64,000 bases of DNA. Origin: Lactarius indigo. Its lineage: Eukaryota; Basidiomycota; Agaricomycetes; Russulales; Russulaceae. The stretch lies in contig JAFKAC010000005.1 of the NCBI GenBank assembly GCA_025766275.1, forward strand, positions 806,001 through 870,000, given 5' to 3'. Position 1 is the stretch's first letter. Every line of letters starts with the position of its first letter. A model generated the notes under the pieces. That model searched no databases, was not told the origin of the DNA, and saw only the letters and a program-made list of their open reading frames with translations. Of this stretch, positions 21,201 through 33,193 are shown one piece after another. The translations under genes were made by a program, and so were the position numbers.

Positions 21201-23424
21201 CTCCCAGGGCTACAATAGTATCCTGACAGTCATGGACCATGACTGCAGTAAAGCCTCAGTATTCATCCCATGTAATGAGGAAATAACTGCAGAAGAAACC
21301 GCCATTCTATATGTAAATCATGTATTCAAACGATTTGGATTACTGAGTAAAATCATCAGTGATTGTGACCCTCACTTCACATCCAAATTTACAAAGGAAG
21401 CACACCAAATCCTGGGCATCAAGCAAAACATCTCCACAGCATATCACCCATACACTGATGGACAGTTGGAGCACACAAACCAGTGGCTAGAGCAATACCT
21501 CCGTTTCTGGACTAACAAGCATCAAGATAACTGGGTGGCATATCTTCCAATAGCTGAATTCACTCATAACAATTGGCTGCATGAACATACAGAACAATCA
21601 CCATTCATGCTTCTCATGGGGTACAATCTGACTGCTGATTGGACAGATAAGCTATCCCCTATCCCCAACATGATTACCAGGCTGACACAAATGAAAGAAG
21701 CATGACAGTTGGCACAAGACCTTATCAAAAAGGCACAAGATAGCTGGGTAAAACACAAGGACACGCTGTGATATCAGGTTGGTGACCAAGTATGGCTAGA
21801 AGGAAAACACCTTTGGATCAATCAACCCACGGCCAAATTAGTGGTGTGATGCCATGGCACCTTTAAGGTCGTTCAGGTGATGTCCCCTTACAATTACCAC
21901 CTTGAACTTCCCACACAGTGAAGCATCCATCTGGTGTTCCACATAAATCTTCTCATGCCATACAAGAATACGGCCTTCCATGGTGAAAACTTCCCTTGCC
22001 CACCACTGGACCTGATCAATGGGGAGGAGGAGTATGAAGTTGAGGCCGTTCTCAACTCTTGGCATTTTGGCCACTACAAGAAGCTCCAGTATCTCATCAA
22101 ATGGAAGGGGTACCCAGACTCAGAAAATCAGTGGGTCAATAAGGATGATGTCTTTGCCCCAGAAGCAATAGCCTTGTATCAAGCAGGCCAGATGACGACA
22201 TGACACCTTAAAAGCCAGCCTGCTGACGACCAGGGAGAGTATCCCCTCTACATTCAATCCTCTCATATGTCCATGCCTACTTCCCCTCTTAGACATGTCA
22301 CCACGGTGATCCTCCTCAACCAAGTCGCACAAGACGCCACTGCCACCATCCAAGACAACAAAGAAACTGTGGTTCCACAGGTCCAGCTCACTCTGTACAC
22401 ACCTAGCAACATGCACGCTGGGTATATCACCGCTCAAGAATGGGCTAATGTCCTACAGAGATTCCCTGACCTGACACAGCAGCCAGACGTTGAGCATGCC
22501 ATCGCTCACATCTTCAGAGACGACAACGGCAATCGCGAGCCTGTTGCAGTCATCCCCCTGGGTGATGACCTCATTGGTACACAGGGAATTTTCCCTGCCA
22601 AGCGAGTCATCAAAGACCCCACTGGAGGGTGCAGCAGTGGAAGATTGGTGGAGAGTGGCAAAGGAGTGGACTGACAAACAGTTGCAGTTAGCGTAGAAGA
22701 GATTGAGCAAGTTGCAGCAGTGCAGGCAATGCTGCCAGATGATGAGGCTCACTATGAAGATGGAGATTATTACCCAGTCAGACACCCCCTCCTTCAAATG
22801 CATAGCCACCCTACTAATCCCCAAATCACCCCATGGCTCATTCACACCAAGAGCACTGACATGTCTTGAGGACGTGTGTGACTGCCTGGCGTTGCATTAC
22901 ACACCCCCATCACCTGTGAACAGGACCCTGTGCAGGTCTTTGTGCCTGAAGGGTTCCAGGCGATTTGACAGCCCCATTACATTCACTTCCCCATCACCAG
23001 ACCTGACAGAGTAGAAATGAACACCAGCCATGTTCAGATCATATCAGGTGCAAACCTGTTTGTGCTTGGTGTCATCCTGGGTTCCCCCCATCTCTACAGC
23101 AAACCACTGTACACCCATCCAATGCTGCCAGCTGCGAGATGTGCCCACATCACCCACAAAGATCTTGTCATCCTCATGGCTGACAAAATCATGGACCATG
23201 CACTCAACCACATCAGAGACAAGTCTCTGGTGGCAGAGATGATGCACTACTGGGCAGCCACGTACAAGGAAGAATGGCTGGTGGCACGTATCCATCAACT
23301 TAAGGTGATGGTGCTTTCAGCAAGAGATGACAAGATGGACTGCATCTATCGTCTTGAGAGGGCCAACATCTTTGGATGTATTGAAGATGAGCAATGCACA
23401 TGGCCCACACATGACTTCCAGTGA
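18230..23424 (+). pseudogene. pol of element B: protease, RT, RNase H, integrase, chromodomain and C-terminal extension
   Basis: Protease motif decayed to DSRA (about 18298; DSGA in element A). A one-base deletion near 18498 shifts the frame. RT has YMDD at about 19923 and is split by a solo LTR (19158-19719) whose 567-bp footprint keeps the frame. RNase H: 20236-20700. Integrase: HHCC region 20950-21110, core motifs TVMDHDCS and SDCDPHF (21180-21480). Chromodomain at 22030-22150 (EEEYEVEAVL ... YLIKWKGYPDSENQW). The frame then continues to the stop at 23424, an extension of about 400 codons ending 31 bp before the 3' LTR. Internal TGA codons (e.g. 20209, 20698, 20941, 21703, 21769) sit mainly where homologues have Arg. 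Confidence 0.88.
19158..19719 (-). repeat. Solo LTR-E (562 bp) inside the RT gene of element B
   Basis: Minus-oriented LTR-E with perfect TSD ATTAG (19153-19157 and 19720-19724). Removing it plus one TSD restores the RT sequence YTKLDIRWGYNN in frame. One-copy version of the internal tandem unit. Confidence 0.94.
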
Positions 23425-23455
23425 GCCTGGGGGTCTCATGCTGAAAAGGGGGTGG

Positions 23456-23549
23456 TGTTATGATCTTGATGTGGACCCTTACTACTTATGGTGTGGCACT
23501 AGTAGTAAGGTGTAATCTGTCACAGACTTGTAGTGGATGGCTCACATGT
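23456..23549 (+). repeat. 3' LTR of element B, left piece
   Basis: First 94 bp of LTR-B, starting TGTTATGATCTTG directly after the polypurine tract. It stops at CACATGT, where the KDZ transposon is inserted. Confidence 0.92.
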
Positions 23550-23705
23550 CACATAATGATCAGCAGTGGCTTATGTAATTGATACCCCCAACCGACGGTG
23601 AGATTCTTTAATAGTTCATACTCAGCCGGCGCCGGCCGACGGTGGAGATTCCACCATAATTGATACTCCAACCGACGTCGGCTGGGTCAGAGATAGTTGG
23701 GAATA
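23550..23705 (+). repeat. Left terminal inverted repeat of the KDZ element
   Basis: Starts CACATAATGATCAGC. From GGCTTATGTAATTGATACC inward it is nearly identical, inverted, to the right end. It contains GGTGGAGATTCCACC (23641-23655), a palindrome matching the motif dispersed in the element, and repeats of the type CCGACGG. Confidence 0.9.
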
Positions 23706-24007
23706 GTTGGGGATTGATGAGTTACTTGAACACAGAATAGAAAGGCTTAGAGGTGGCTATTATATGTGTAGTATCCAAAGGTGATGTGTAATCAATCAAA
23801 GGAGCAAGACTCAGGCATATAAGACCATCCACTCAGATATGTGCAAGCACATCAAATGAATACAAGTGAAACAGAATACATAAGGAGTGTCTGATCACAG
23901 GTGAATGTCAATTGATAGTCTATGCATATTAGGGAGAATATCTAATAATAATATACCAATCGGGACACCCGCTATAATTGATAGTCTAATTGACAACAGG
24001 TGGGTCG

Positions 24008-25133
24008 GAGATAGTCGGGGATGGTCAAAAACCCTCGTTCTCGGACGGCGCAGGCAGCCGCGCTTATGTTTCACCAGTCTCTAACCACCCTTGCGCTTCG
24101 TCATAGGCGCTTTAGATTGTTTCTTGCTTGGACCCCGGTGGACGCTGACCTAGCAGGGCAGATGAGGGCACGGGACTTGGCGACCGAGGCCTGCACGCGC
24201 GATCCCCCTGATGGGTTGAACCGCGTCAACTCTGCAGCATTCCAAAAGGCTCGAGCACGTGAGCTCGCCTTCCATGGCTGGAACGCCTCCTGGCAAGAAG
24301 CGCGGCTCATCCCGCAGTTCCGTCTCAACGTGGTTGGGGAACCACTCTCCTTTGCCCACACTCATTCCGATATCCTCCGTCCCCACCCTACCAACCATCA
24401 CCCACTCTGGCTGCAGGCCACAGCAGCTGAAAAAGAACCCTCGGGGCGTCGACGTGCCAAACACACCAGGCGCAGCACATCCACCCTCATGCAAGTGGCG
24501 ACCGACCACGCCTTCACTGGCTCCTACGTCCGCCGCTTCCGCCCTAACGACCCCCCTGAAAACGAGTCTTGTCCTTGCGGCGAGGCTTTACGCACTGCGG
24601 AGCACATCATCCACCACTGCCCGCGCTATCTCCAAGACCGCATCGATACCGGCATACTCCGGTTTGCGGTCCCCCCTACGCCCCCTCTCTACCCATTCAC
24701 CGCTCTCCTATCCGAGAAGCGGGGCGTAGGGAAACTTCTAGCCTTCTTCGACCAGACTCGCGCGCTCTCCAAGCCGGAATCCGGTCCCCCTATACCCGTG
24801 CCCCCTGAACCCGACTAGGTAGGTGCACACTGAGGTTTGGTTTCCTCGTTCGTCTCCGGACTGTCTGACTCAGCGGTCTTCGCGCCGCATATATATTCTT
24901 TCTCGGCTTCGGCTTGTGACTGTATGCCCGGTGACCCCTGCGGTTGCCACCTCCCGAATTTTTCTCTGATGTTTCGGTTCCGTACTTACGATTCTCGGGG
25001 GCGCCTCTTTGGCTGTAATGTGTTTCCTAAATACGGCTCTGTTCTGCTGTGACTGGTCTGTAACTCGTATTACGCACTCCAGAATAAATATTGATCAAAA
25101 AAAAAAAAAAAAAAAAAAGAGATAGTCGGGGAT
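24008..25133 (+). mobile_element. 5'-truncated LINE with poly(A) tail and 15-bp TSD
   Basis: The insert itself is 24023-25118. It ends in 22 A residues (25097-25118) and is flanked by the 15-bp direct repeat GAGATAGTCGGGGAT (24008-24022 and 25119-25133). Poly(A), 5' truncation and a TSD of this size are the marks of target-primed reverse transcription. It has many CpGs and no disabling stops, so it is recent compared with its host element. Confidence 0.95.
24021..24818 (+). CDS. C-terminal part of a LINE polyprotein (truncated)
   Basis: Open frame of 265 aa. The first ATG lies across the TSD/insert junction, so it is not the native start. The N-terminal part looks like the tail of an RNase H-type region (RSRTAQAAALMF; VDADLAGQMRARDLA). 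The C-terminal part has C-x-C-x8-H-x4-C (CPCGEALRTAEHIIHHC), a zinc motif common at the end of LINE proteins. The reverse transcriptase is absent because of 5' truncation. Arg/Pro-rich and CpG-rich, unlike everything around it. Confidence 0.85.
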   Translation: MVKNPRSRTAQAAALMFHQSLTTLALRHRRFRLFLAWTPVDADLAGQMRARDLATEACTRDPPDGLNRVNSAAFQKARARELAFHGWNASWQEARLIPQFRLNVVGEPLSFAHTHSDILRPHPTNHHPLWLQATAAEKEPSGRRRAKHTRRSTSTLMQVATDHAFTGSYVRRFRPNDPPENESCPCGEALRTAEHIIHHCPRYLQDRIDTGILRFAVPPTPPLYPFTALLSEKRGVGKLLAFFDQTRALSKPESGPPIPVPPEPD

Positions 25134-25986
25134 CTCTGAGGGTCATCATAAGTAAAATATAAATGAACAGAGATCATACAGGCTACTATGTAGTCTATTC
25201 AGAGGTTATCTAATAATAATATACCAATCATGACAACTCTGATAATTGATAGTGTAACTGATGATAGGTGGGTCAGAAATAGTCGGGGATCTCCAACGGA
25301 CTTCATAAATACAATGGAAATGCATTGAGGTCATAGAGGCTACTAGTCTATGTGGAGTATCCAGAGGTCATCTATATTCAATAAAATGAGCAGAATGGAA
25401 TATTTGATCACAAGTATGTGGTGACTGCTTATAAGTGTCAGAGACAACAGACAGAGTCAAGGCACAGTGAGCTAGAGTGGAGTTCCTGCTTGTGAATACA
25501 TACAAATGCAGGCTAGTGGGTGTTGGTGAAAGGAAATACAGGGGAGTAAATAAGGTGAATACAGGATAGGGACCTCATAAGGATATATGACAGGACTTCC
25601 TAATTGGATGTGTAGAGATATAAATGGGTCCCCAATCTTTCAATTGGTGGTTTAACCCCGTAAGATCTCTATAGACATTGCAGGTATTTACAGGACTTGA
25701 ATATGGTTGTGGAAGTGCGGATATCCCGAAGCTCATATGCACATACTACTGGTCAACAAATGATAGATTAGTACAGGAGAATATTAAGTAGTAAGTGGAA
25801 AGCATGTGCAGATATTCCAGTATGGAAATGTACATATAGACTACCTGGCTAGATAGCTAGGATGAACTTTTGCTGCACCCCTGCCAGTGTCCATATTCCT
25901 GGAGAATGATTAGAAAAGCGGGATTAATGGCTGGGAAACTATTGCATTGAAAGTACTCACTTGATCTTCTCTGACACCTTGATAAA
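25134..25986. other. Non-coding left subterminal region of the KDZ element
   Basis: No gene seen. It holds a second copy of a module of about 80 bp also present at 23941-24022 (AATAATATACCAATC ... GTGGGTCAGAAATAGTCGGGGAT, 25207-25293). AT-rich, with one motif of the GCGGA-n-TCC type at about 25720. It may carry transposase binding sites and the 3' end of the minus-strand gene at 25987. Confidence 0.5.
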
Positions 25987-27932
25987 TCATTTCCTTTTCT
26001 CTATAAGTGGGCTAGTATTGAGTTCCTTCATTTCCTGCACATGGTGTGTATCTGATGGACCTGCTATATCTGAAAGTTGGGATGCTAGTATATCTGGGTA
26101 GCTGTGATGGGATATGGATGAGGTACAAACCTGATGATGATGATCTATTGATATTTGAAGATTTATATCCTGGAGAGTCGGGTGTTCCGTCATTCCCTAA
26201 ACATATATCATGAATAAATGAAAAACACCATGATAGCAGCCATACTCACCAGGATCAGTTTCATCCTGAGACCCATGAAGTGGAGGAGATTCCGCAGCCC
26301 ATGAATGGTCAGATGGCTCATCATGGACAGATGATTCATCCAAAGAGTCATCAGTCTTGTCACCCTGAGGATTAGAGTCCTCATTATAGTGAAGGTCAAA
26401 GGACTCTTTGTCAGATCCATCTGATTGCTTGGGTCGAGCACGTCGGATGTTCCGCTTATGTATTGTAGGCTGCTTCGTATCATTGAAGAGTGGGCATGTT
26501 GGAACCCACATCAGGGGATCAATACCTTGGTCTTGCCTATCCCTCCAATGGTCTAGAAGGCGAAAGACCTCATCAATCCGGATCTTGGATGGGTCCTTCC
26601 ACTCAAAATCATATGGAATACATTCCTCATCTATCCAGGCAGATGGATCACTTGACAATGAACCCCATGGAATGGTCTGGTTCTTGATTCCAGTGACATA
26701 TCCTTATTCACATATGTGACATACTGCAGCACATGAATTGAAGAATGACTCACGGATATGTGCAGTGCAATAGTCCCTCAGCAATGTTTGAACGACCTTA
26801 GCTTTATATCCATCATGGGAAACAACTGTTGGGAGCTCCAGGAATCCATCTGCATTGAACACAAGGGGGATTGGGGTGGTGATGGTCTTTGAGGGGTCCC
26901 TTTTCGGACATTCCTTCACAGTATCTGAGGCATACATTTATTAGATGTAATCACTTGAGACAAGATGATGGGCATAACATACCTTTGGCAAAGCACTGCA
27001 TCCCAAATTGAGCCCATTGCTGCCAGAGGGCAGCACTCTTCCAGTCTGGACAGAACTTCCGAAAGTCCTTTCCATCCTGCAATATACTGTTGACATCATT
27101 GCTAAGATCGGATCAACCGATGCTCAGCGGACATGACCAAGGGATATGTATTTGATTGCTTACAAGCCTATCTTGAGGTCATTGTCTTCACCCTCATATG
27201 CGGTTAGGACAATGGAGCGGATTCCGCATGTCTTATAAAGCTGACTTTGGAAGTCCTGGATGATCCGCTCACGCAGAGAGGATGCCATCCTACATAGGAG
27301 GTATATGAGGAATCAATCAACAGGTGATTTGGATATGTGCATACCTTGATTGAATGTTCTTTGGTGGTGTCTTCTCTGACCACTCCCTAGCAGACTCTTG
27401 ATACTCCTCTTGATCCTCAATAGACAGTTCATTCCATAGAGCAGTGGTTGCATCCTGAAGGGCCCCTATGAATGCAGGACTTCCCAGTTCTGTCCCAGAG
27501 GTCTCCTTTGCAAGCCTTAAGACCTTATCATGGTTCAGGTGATAGAATGCGTTCCTGGCGGACCATTTATGAGTAAACTTGATGTATTGATGCTTGGGGC
27601 AGACATAGTGGTTATAAAACCACTTGTGGATTTTCTGGGATGGGAAATGAGAAGGATGGTCCGATATTCATAGTGAAACATGCCTTTCTTGCATCCTTCT
27701 TGTCAAAGGGTGTATTAGCAGGGCGGAGATGATACAGCTCTCCCATAGCCTTCTCAACAATCCTAGTGCGATCATGAGTATCAGCCTCTTGGAACTTATC
27801 GAGATATTCTAGTAGAATGTCTCCATCTCGAGGGGTAATAGAGAATCCTGTGTTCACAGATTGCTCCCCATAGCTCTGTAAGCTTGAGGGATCTCCGCTA
27901 CCATCAGAATCATTGAGGTATTCATTCTGCAT
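25987..27932 (-). CDS. KDZ-element gene 1, unknown function
   Basis: Multi-exon minus-strand gene model; exon borders are approximate. Starts with MQNEYLNDSDGSG at 27932. Readable blocks in order: a region with DGDILLEYLDKFQEAD (27612-27932); FTHKWSARNAFYHLNHDKV ... LWNELSIEDQEEY (about 27340-27640), an Arg/Trp-rich block of HMG-like look; LRERIIQDFQSQLYKTCGIRS (about 27170-27290); a Trp-rich WKSAALWQQWAQFG (about 27000-27070); then PWGS ... DPSAWIDEECIPYDFEW and a basic/acidic tail (26197-26690). No enzyme motif is visible. The first intron may use a GC donor or a mutated GT. Probably an accessory protein of the transposon; the role is unknown. Confidence 0.55.
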
Positions 27933-28539
27933 AATGGATGAGATGAGGATGGATAGATGAACAAGGTATGGTGATTGAGAGGATGGACAAATGTACTAGG
28001 TGTGACGCTTAAGTGGATGGATATGAGCATCTTATTGTGATGGCCAGTCATTAAATATGTTCCTGTGATACAATAGAGAATTGGATGATGGTCGGGAATG
28101 GTCCGACATCAAGCACCAATACAATGAAACTGTTTGAGCAATGTGGGGTCTCATATTGTGCAAGAGGATGTCCCGACGTGTAATAGCCATGGCATGACTT
28201 GGTATTACAATGTTCTAATAGTGGACCTCTGCACCTGAAGATGAGACATATGTGAAACATGTATGGACATGTGGAGACAACAGATGGGGCAGAAAGGAGC
28301 ACTTGAGGATTTGATATCAGAGTGGACATATGTGATGATATAATGGTCGTAGTACATGTATCGGGCGAAGCGGACGTCCGGCTATGTATATCCGCCATAC
28401 AGCCCATTCAATTGACATTTACATATAACATGGTACAAGAATCGGGAGAAGCGGAAATCCGACCAACTATATCCGCTATATGTTCCATATGATCGACAGC
28501 TACATATGACACGTTACATGGGCTACGCAATAGTGCGGA
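27933..28539. other. Non-coding spacer in the KDZ element with palindromic motifs
   Basis: No gene seen. Contains AGCGGACGTCCGGCT (28369-28383) and AGCGGAAATCCGA (about 28452), copies of the element's dispersed palindrome, each followed by a related TATATCCGC-type sequence. It lies between two minus-strand genes. Confidence 0.5.
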
Positions 28540-29574
28540 TCACCCGAGGGTGGCCGCAGTCTGTTCAATCTCAAGAACTACCTTGTGAAGCTCATCATTT
28601 ATGTCTTTCAAATTAGCCCTAAGCTTGGTGACCGTTTCCCACAGTTGTGCAAGCCGAATCTTGAGCGCAGCTATCCTGGCATCCAATTCACCAAGGTCTT
28701 GGGGCTTTGTGGTGACAGGGATGGTGATACCCATCAGATGCATGGTGCTGGTGGGAGCGGATGTCCTGGGAGATGCAGACGGCTTTGTGGGGAGCTCCGC
28801 AGCACTATGAGTTACAGGGTGAGTCACCCCACTGCGGATGTCCTGCGACTTGTCCGATGCAATGGGCTGTATGCATATGTCTATAGGATCTGTGGGATGT
28901 GTGTAATAGATGTATAAATACGTACCCGTGCTTTCGGAACGCCCGCCGTTCTATCAGAGGTCTTAGGAACACTGGGCAGTCGTTCAGGATCTGCACCATC
29001 GATATCCATGATATCCAAATCCTAGAATAGAGGTAATGTGTGAATATGATATAAAGCACACTTAGACATACCTGCGTCTCTGCAGACGTCGAGTCCACTA
29101 GGGATAGGTCAACGACAGCAGCAGAGGGTTTCCCCTTAGCTGTGGAGCCCACCGGACCTCCCTGCAAGCGACCCACAAGCCTTTGAGATGCAGGGATGAG
29201 GTCCATGAAGTCGTCGAGTGGGGATGCACCCCAGACCTTCATCCTCTTCGCATCAGGCTGTAGGGGACGATGTTAGTATGTATCAGGCATATAGTGATCT
29301 AATTCCATACCTTGGTGCGTACATCCTTGTTACCCACCGCCTTAGGGAGTGGAATGACTGGAGATGGAACGCTTGACAGAAAGTCAAAGCCATCATCTTC
29401 CACAGCCGCTTTTGGGGCCGGTGGAGGTCCCATTGACTTGGACTTAGCATGATTCAGAGGCTTGATGGGAGCAGGCTTGGGCTTGATGGGAGGAGGCTGG
29501 GGCTTACTTGGGGCGGGCTGGGATCACTCAGATGTGCGAGACTGAGAGCGGGAAGAACGGGGAGCGTCGGACAT
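28540..29574 (-). CDS. KDZ-element gene 2: Ser/Pro-rich protein with C-terminal coiled coil
   Basis: Model of four to five exons. Start ATG at 29574 (MSDAPRSSRSQSR), then a Pro/Lys-rich repeat of IKPKPAP type, DDGFDFLSSVPSP, KRMKVWGASPLDDFMDLIPASQRL (about 29160-29240), DIMDIDGADPERLPSVPK (about 28960-29020), and a coiled coil LDARIAALKIRLAQLWETV ... INDELHKVVLEIEQ (about 28560-28690). One in-frame TGA in exon 1 (about 29523) replaces an expected Arg. Divergent from gene 3, with 250 bp between the start codons, so the two may share a promoter. No known family recognised. Confidence 0.55.
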
Positions 29575-29826
29575 AGTTGCTGTGCTCTGAGAAGTGAGGA
29601 GGCCTAGTTCAGCAAATATATTATTGTTTCAAACGTGTCCCAATCAGATTCGATGTGTGCGCATATGTACATGTGATCTGTCTTCAATTGGAAGCATGGG
29701 ATTGGACATCGGACATGGGTCGTGGGAAGTCTGATGGAGCCCGACATGGTTCTTTGGGGGTTATTCTGTGAGCGCATATCTCTCCCATATCTCCCCCATA
29801 TATCCCGCCCCGCCACATCACTTGCA

Positions 29827-31460
29827 ATGGCTAAGAAAGCTGTCACAGAATTGACGAAGGATGAAACTGTCATGCTTGTGATAGCTGCTAAGTGCCTGGC
29901 AGCAATTAGACATGTTGTGGAGGTCCCTACAACGGCTGAGCAACTGGCCATGCTCAACAAGCATGTCAGTGTGGAGCTGGTAAGTCAGTCCGATAAATAT
30001 ACTGAGCAATAAACTGATACATGTTATAGAAGACAGTTAGTGCGATATTCAGACGGTATATAGACTGCCCCAAGAAGCCCAGGCTTCATGCAGTGGCCCA
30101 GGTAATGGGATATGAGTGGGGGAACGCTAGGCGGGAGTCCCGCGATCCAGACTGGGAGAATGTAACCATCGATTACATTGCATCTCTATGCGAAGAACAA
30201 GAGAGAATAAGTCCGGACTGGCATGAAGCATACTCATCTATCAATCTAAGCAAGTATTTGGAGGGTATTCAGCCGAAGAAGATGTGGTGGGCTCCTGTCA
30301 ACGAATATGTGGATGATGGTACGTCCCCTGCATCCACTTGTTCCATCGCTCACTTGTGCCAAGTCGCTATGGATGAGCCAGCAGATGACCCGGCGGATGA
30401 CCCGGCAGATGAGCCTGCAGATGGCTCCGCGGACGAGCTTGCGGGTGAGCCTGCGGACGATCCTGCGGATGATCCCACAGATGATCCTGGAGATGGCTCA
30501 ACTCATCCATCCAGACCAGAGTCGTCCCTCGCAAGTGCAACACTTCCCGACAAGGGAAAGGCTCGAGCTGATCCACCACCATCTGAGGCTTCGAAGCACC
30601 CATATGGCCTGCAGAACAAGAAGCGGCCTGCTCCGGCAAGCCCCGATGAACCAACTGTGGAGTCAGAGGAGACAACCCCTTGGAAGTCCGGCAAGTCGCA
30701 AGTTGAGGTGGTTATTTCATCCCCTCCTCATGCTAAACAGCACCCATGTCTTGAAGAGGACAGTACAGTTGAGGCCACGGGTCTGGTGAGCATTGTGGAC
30801 TTATTCTATCATTTTATTGGTTACTATATTCGCTGCAGGATATGTGTGGCCCATGTATAACTCGCAAAGCAAAGGCGTGCAAGCCCCAGGCCAATGTGAG
30901 GCGCCTGACGTCCGCTTGTGTCGCCTGTGCAACTCTACACAAGACCTGCAGTCCGCCTGCATCCTGGGGCATCAGGCCGCATTGGATGGGGGATGCCCGA
31001 TCCGCCTCATCCATATGCATGCAAACCCCGAGTAAGTCCGGTATATTTCTGAACGCGAATGTGCCAGAGGTATCACTTATAATATCAAGGCATTCTTGTG
31101 GATGCGCAAATTGAAGCTCTTGCGCAATGGGTGGACGAACTGTCCAACGAAATATGTGATTTGAAGAAGGACCAGGCCACATCAATGGAGGAGAACCGTC
31201 GTGGACGATGTCGAACGAACCAGAAGTTGCAGGATGCTCTCCTCATGCTGGGAGTGCTCTTGGAGAAGCAGGGGGTCGATTCTTCCTCTATCCCCGGCAT
31301 CGGACAGCCCACTTCCAGCACCACTAATTCCCCTGGCCTCCAGGCCACATATTCGCCGGGAATCCCCTTATCTTTACTCAAACTTTCAGATGCGTGTTCA
31401 ACTGCATCATCGAAAACTTCAAGCGTTGTTTCAGAGCCCTGCCAAGTGATGGGTACATAG
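29827..31460 (+). CDS. KDZ-element gene 3: acidic-repeat protein with paired CxxC clusters
   Basis: Start ATG at 29827 (MAKKAVTELTKDE). Exon 1 ends at GTAAGT near 29980. Exon 2 has RYIDCPKKPRLHAVAQVMGYEWGN. A repeat of PADD/PADE units follows (30367-30495), then a Ser/Pro-rich linker. After an intron of about 53 nt, two cysteine triplets follow: C-x2-C-x7-C (CGPCITRKAKAC, 30845-30880) and C-x2-C-x6-C (CVACATLHKTC, about 30925-30957). After another intron a coiled coil occurs (IEALAQWVDELSNEICDLKKDQ, about 31105-31170). The paired CxxC triplets suggest zinc binding. Function unknown; the 3' end is uncertain. Confidence 0.55.
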
Positions 31461-32330
31461 TATTCTTTGAGCGGATGTCCCGCTCTGACATGCATTTCAA
31501 GTGGAACGATTGGGCGGAAGTGCCCCTGCCTCCAAGGCCGCATCCGTCACCTCTTGCCATTCCGTGGCCTCACACCATTCCTCTACGGGTGGGCCGCAGC
31601 GCCAACCATCAAGTGAGTAGTTTGTGTTTCTTGGCTGTTTCATGCACATCTAACCTATGTTTCAAGTTGCACGTTCAGGTGGGAGTGCTGCATCACGCAG
31701 GCCATCGCCGGAGATCCCCCCCGCACAGTAAATAATCGAATATGCATTTTAGGACAATTTGTAATCATGTAGTCGGACTTCCCCATTTGAATGAATCGGT
31801 ACATGTGACATGTGTGCAATCAGTTTCATGTGATCCATCTGTCATTTGCTTCATGTGACCCATCTGTAACATGTGACGTTGTATATCATATGACTTGATT
31901 CCCATATGTGGGATTCTGCAAAGCTGAGTGGCATGCGACTTAATACATTGGACCATCTGGAATAAACCCGACTCACACCCTAAATACATCTCCATTAAGT
32001 GGTTGGCACATTGCAAAGGCGGGATACATGGCTGAATATCTCTGTAGTAAAGCTAGCAGGTTGTATCACATATGCCTTCTATAGATCATATCAAATATGC
32101 ATGTGTTTAGAGTATTGTATGTCTAGTATTATTCCTTTGCCATTTATATGTGACATTGAAACAGCGGACCGTCCGACATTCATGCCATGTCATATATTGA
32201 GGTGTAGTCTAACAATTACCATAGATCCTCAGGCAGCGTTTCATGTATCTTCAGCAATGCCAAACCTGTTTCACATGTCCATGGTATTTATATTGCTTCA
32301 GGTTTAGCTACTCTATTGCTCTACTACCAA
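31461..32330. other. Spacer in the KDZ element
   Basis: No confident gene, although the end of gene 3 could reach about 31730. Contains GAGCGGATGTCCCGCTC (31469-31485) and GCGGACCGTCCGA (about 32163). A run of CATGTGAC/TCACATG repeats lies at 31800-31880. Confidence 0.45.
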
Positions 32331-32967
32331 TCATGCAGTCTCACACATCCAAAGGCAAACTTGTATCATCCACATCAAAGCCCTCCCGGTACACCAGCAC
32401 CATTCACGAACATAAGCGGATCTCCCGCTCCCCCCCTCTCCACACTCCCACCATGTTTTCCGATCCTGTGGACGACTCACCCTCTGATACACAATCATTT
32501 GATGAGGATGACATGTATGGCTCAGATGGTGATGTTGAAACCATCAGTCTGAAACCCCCTGCTGGAACATGTTTCTGAGGAGCAAGAAACAAGTTCAATC
32601 AATCAATGTGTGGTATGTACCTGTCACCATCAATTCTTCCTATTCCATCTTACCTTTCAAGGCGGATGTGCAACATCCTTTGGAGGAGCAGGAAAGCTCA
32701 CTCAATGAATATGAGGTGTGTACCTGTCATTGTCAATCCATTCCATCCATCTTACCTTTCAAGGTGGACATGGATATCATTTCCGACTCAGAGAATATAC
32801 ACAGGAGTGTGAATGACTTCTCCCTCATGGTAAGGGCACTGTGTGAGGCAGAAGGGATTGATGTTTCCAATATTTCACATGGAACAGAAGATAGCCTGTA
32901 TCATGATGATGGGTTGGATCATGCATCGGAGATGTCTTCGGAATTAGGAAATACTAATGATAGTTGA
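32331..32967 (+). CDS. KDZ-element gene 4: small acidic protein with duplicated exon-intron unit
   Basis: Start ATG at 32331 (MQSHTSKGKLV). Ser/Thr-rich N-terminus, then an acidic stretch DPVDDSPSDTQSFDEDDMYGSDGD (about 32464-32535). Two consecutive exons encode related EEQETSS/EEQESSL segments, and the introns following them (about 32611-32662 and 32716-32762) are near copies, both with ACCTGTCA near the donor and CATCTTACCTTTCAAG at the acceptor. The last exon has SVNDFSLMVRALCEAEG and ends at 32967. No family recognised. Confidence 0.5.
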
Positions 32968-33113
32968 TTAGAAGGTCCTCCATGATGTAGACTATTGTAC
33001 TGTGGTCGTACTGTCTCATGTAGGGTTTCACATTGGGACTGGTTTCAGATTTGAAGGTTGGACAACACCACTAGTGGATCAACCAGGTGTATAGATCATT
33101 GAGGATGCTCAGG

Positions 33114-33121
33114 TATATTTA
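33114..33121 (+). promoter_or_regulatory. TATA-like box upstream of the KDZ transposase gene
   Basis: TATATTTA about 75 nt before the ATG at 33194, followed by a pyrimidine-rich leader (CTTTCATTCACACC). Plausible core promoter; not tested. Confidence 0.4.
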
Positions 33122-33193
33122 AGAACGGAGATAATCCATGTCACCCATTGACTTTCATTCACACCATCTTCATTCTATCCATTTCCATTCATA

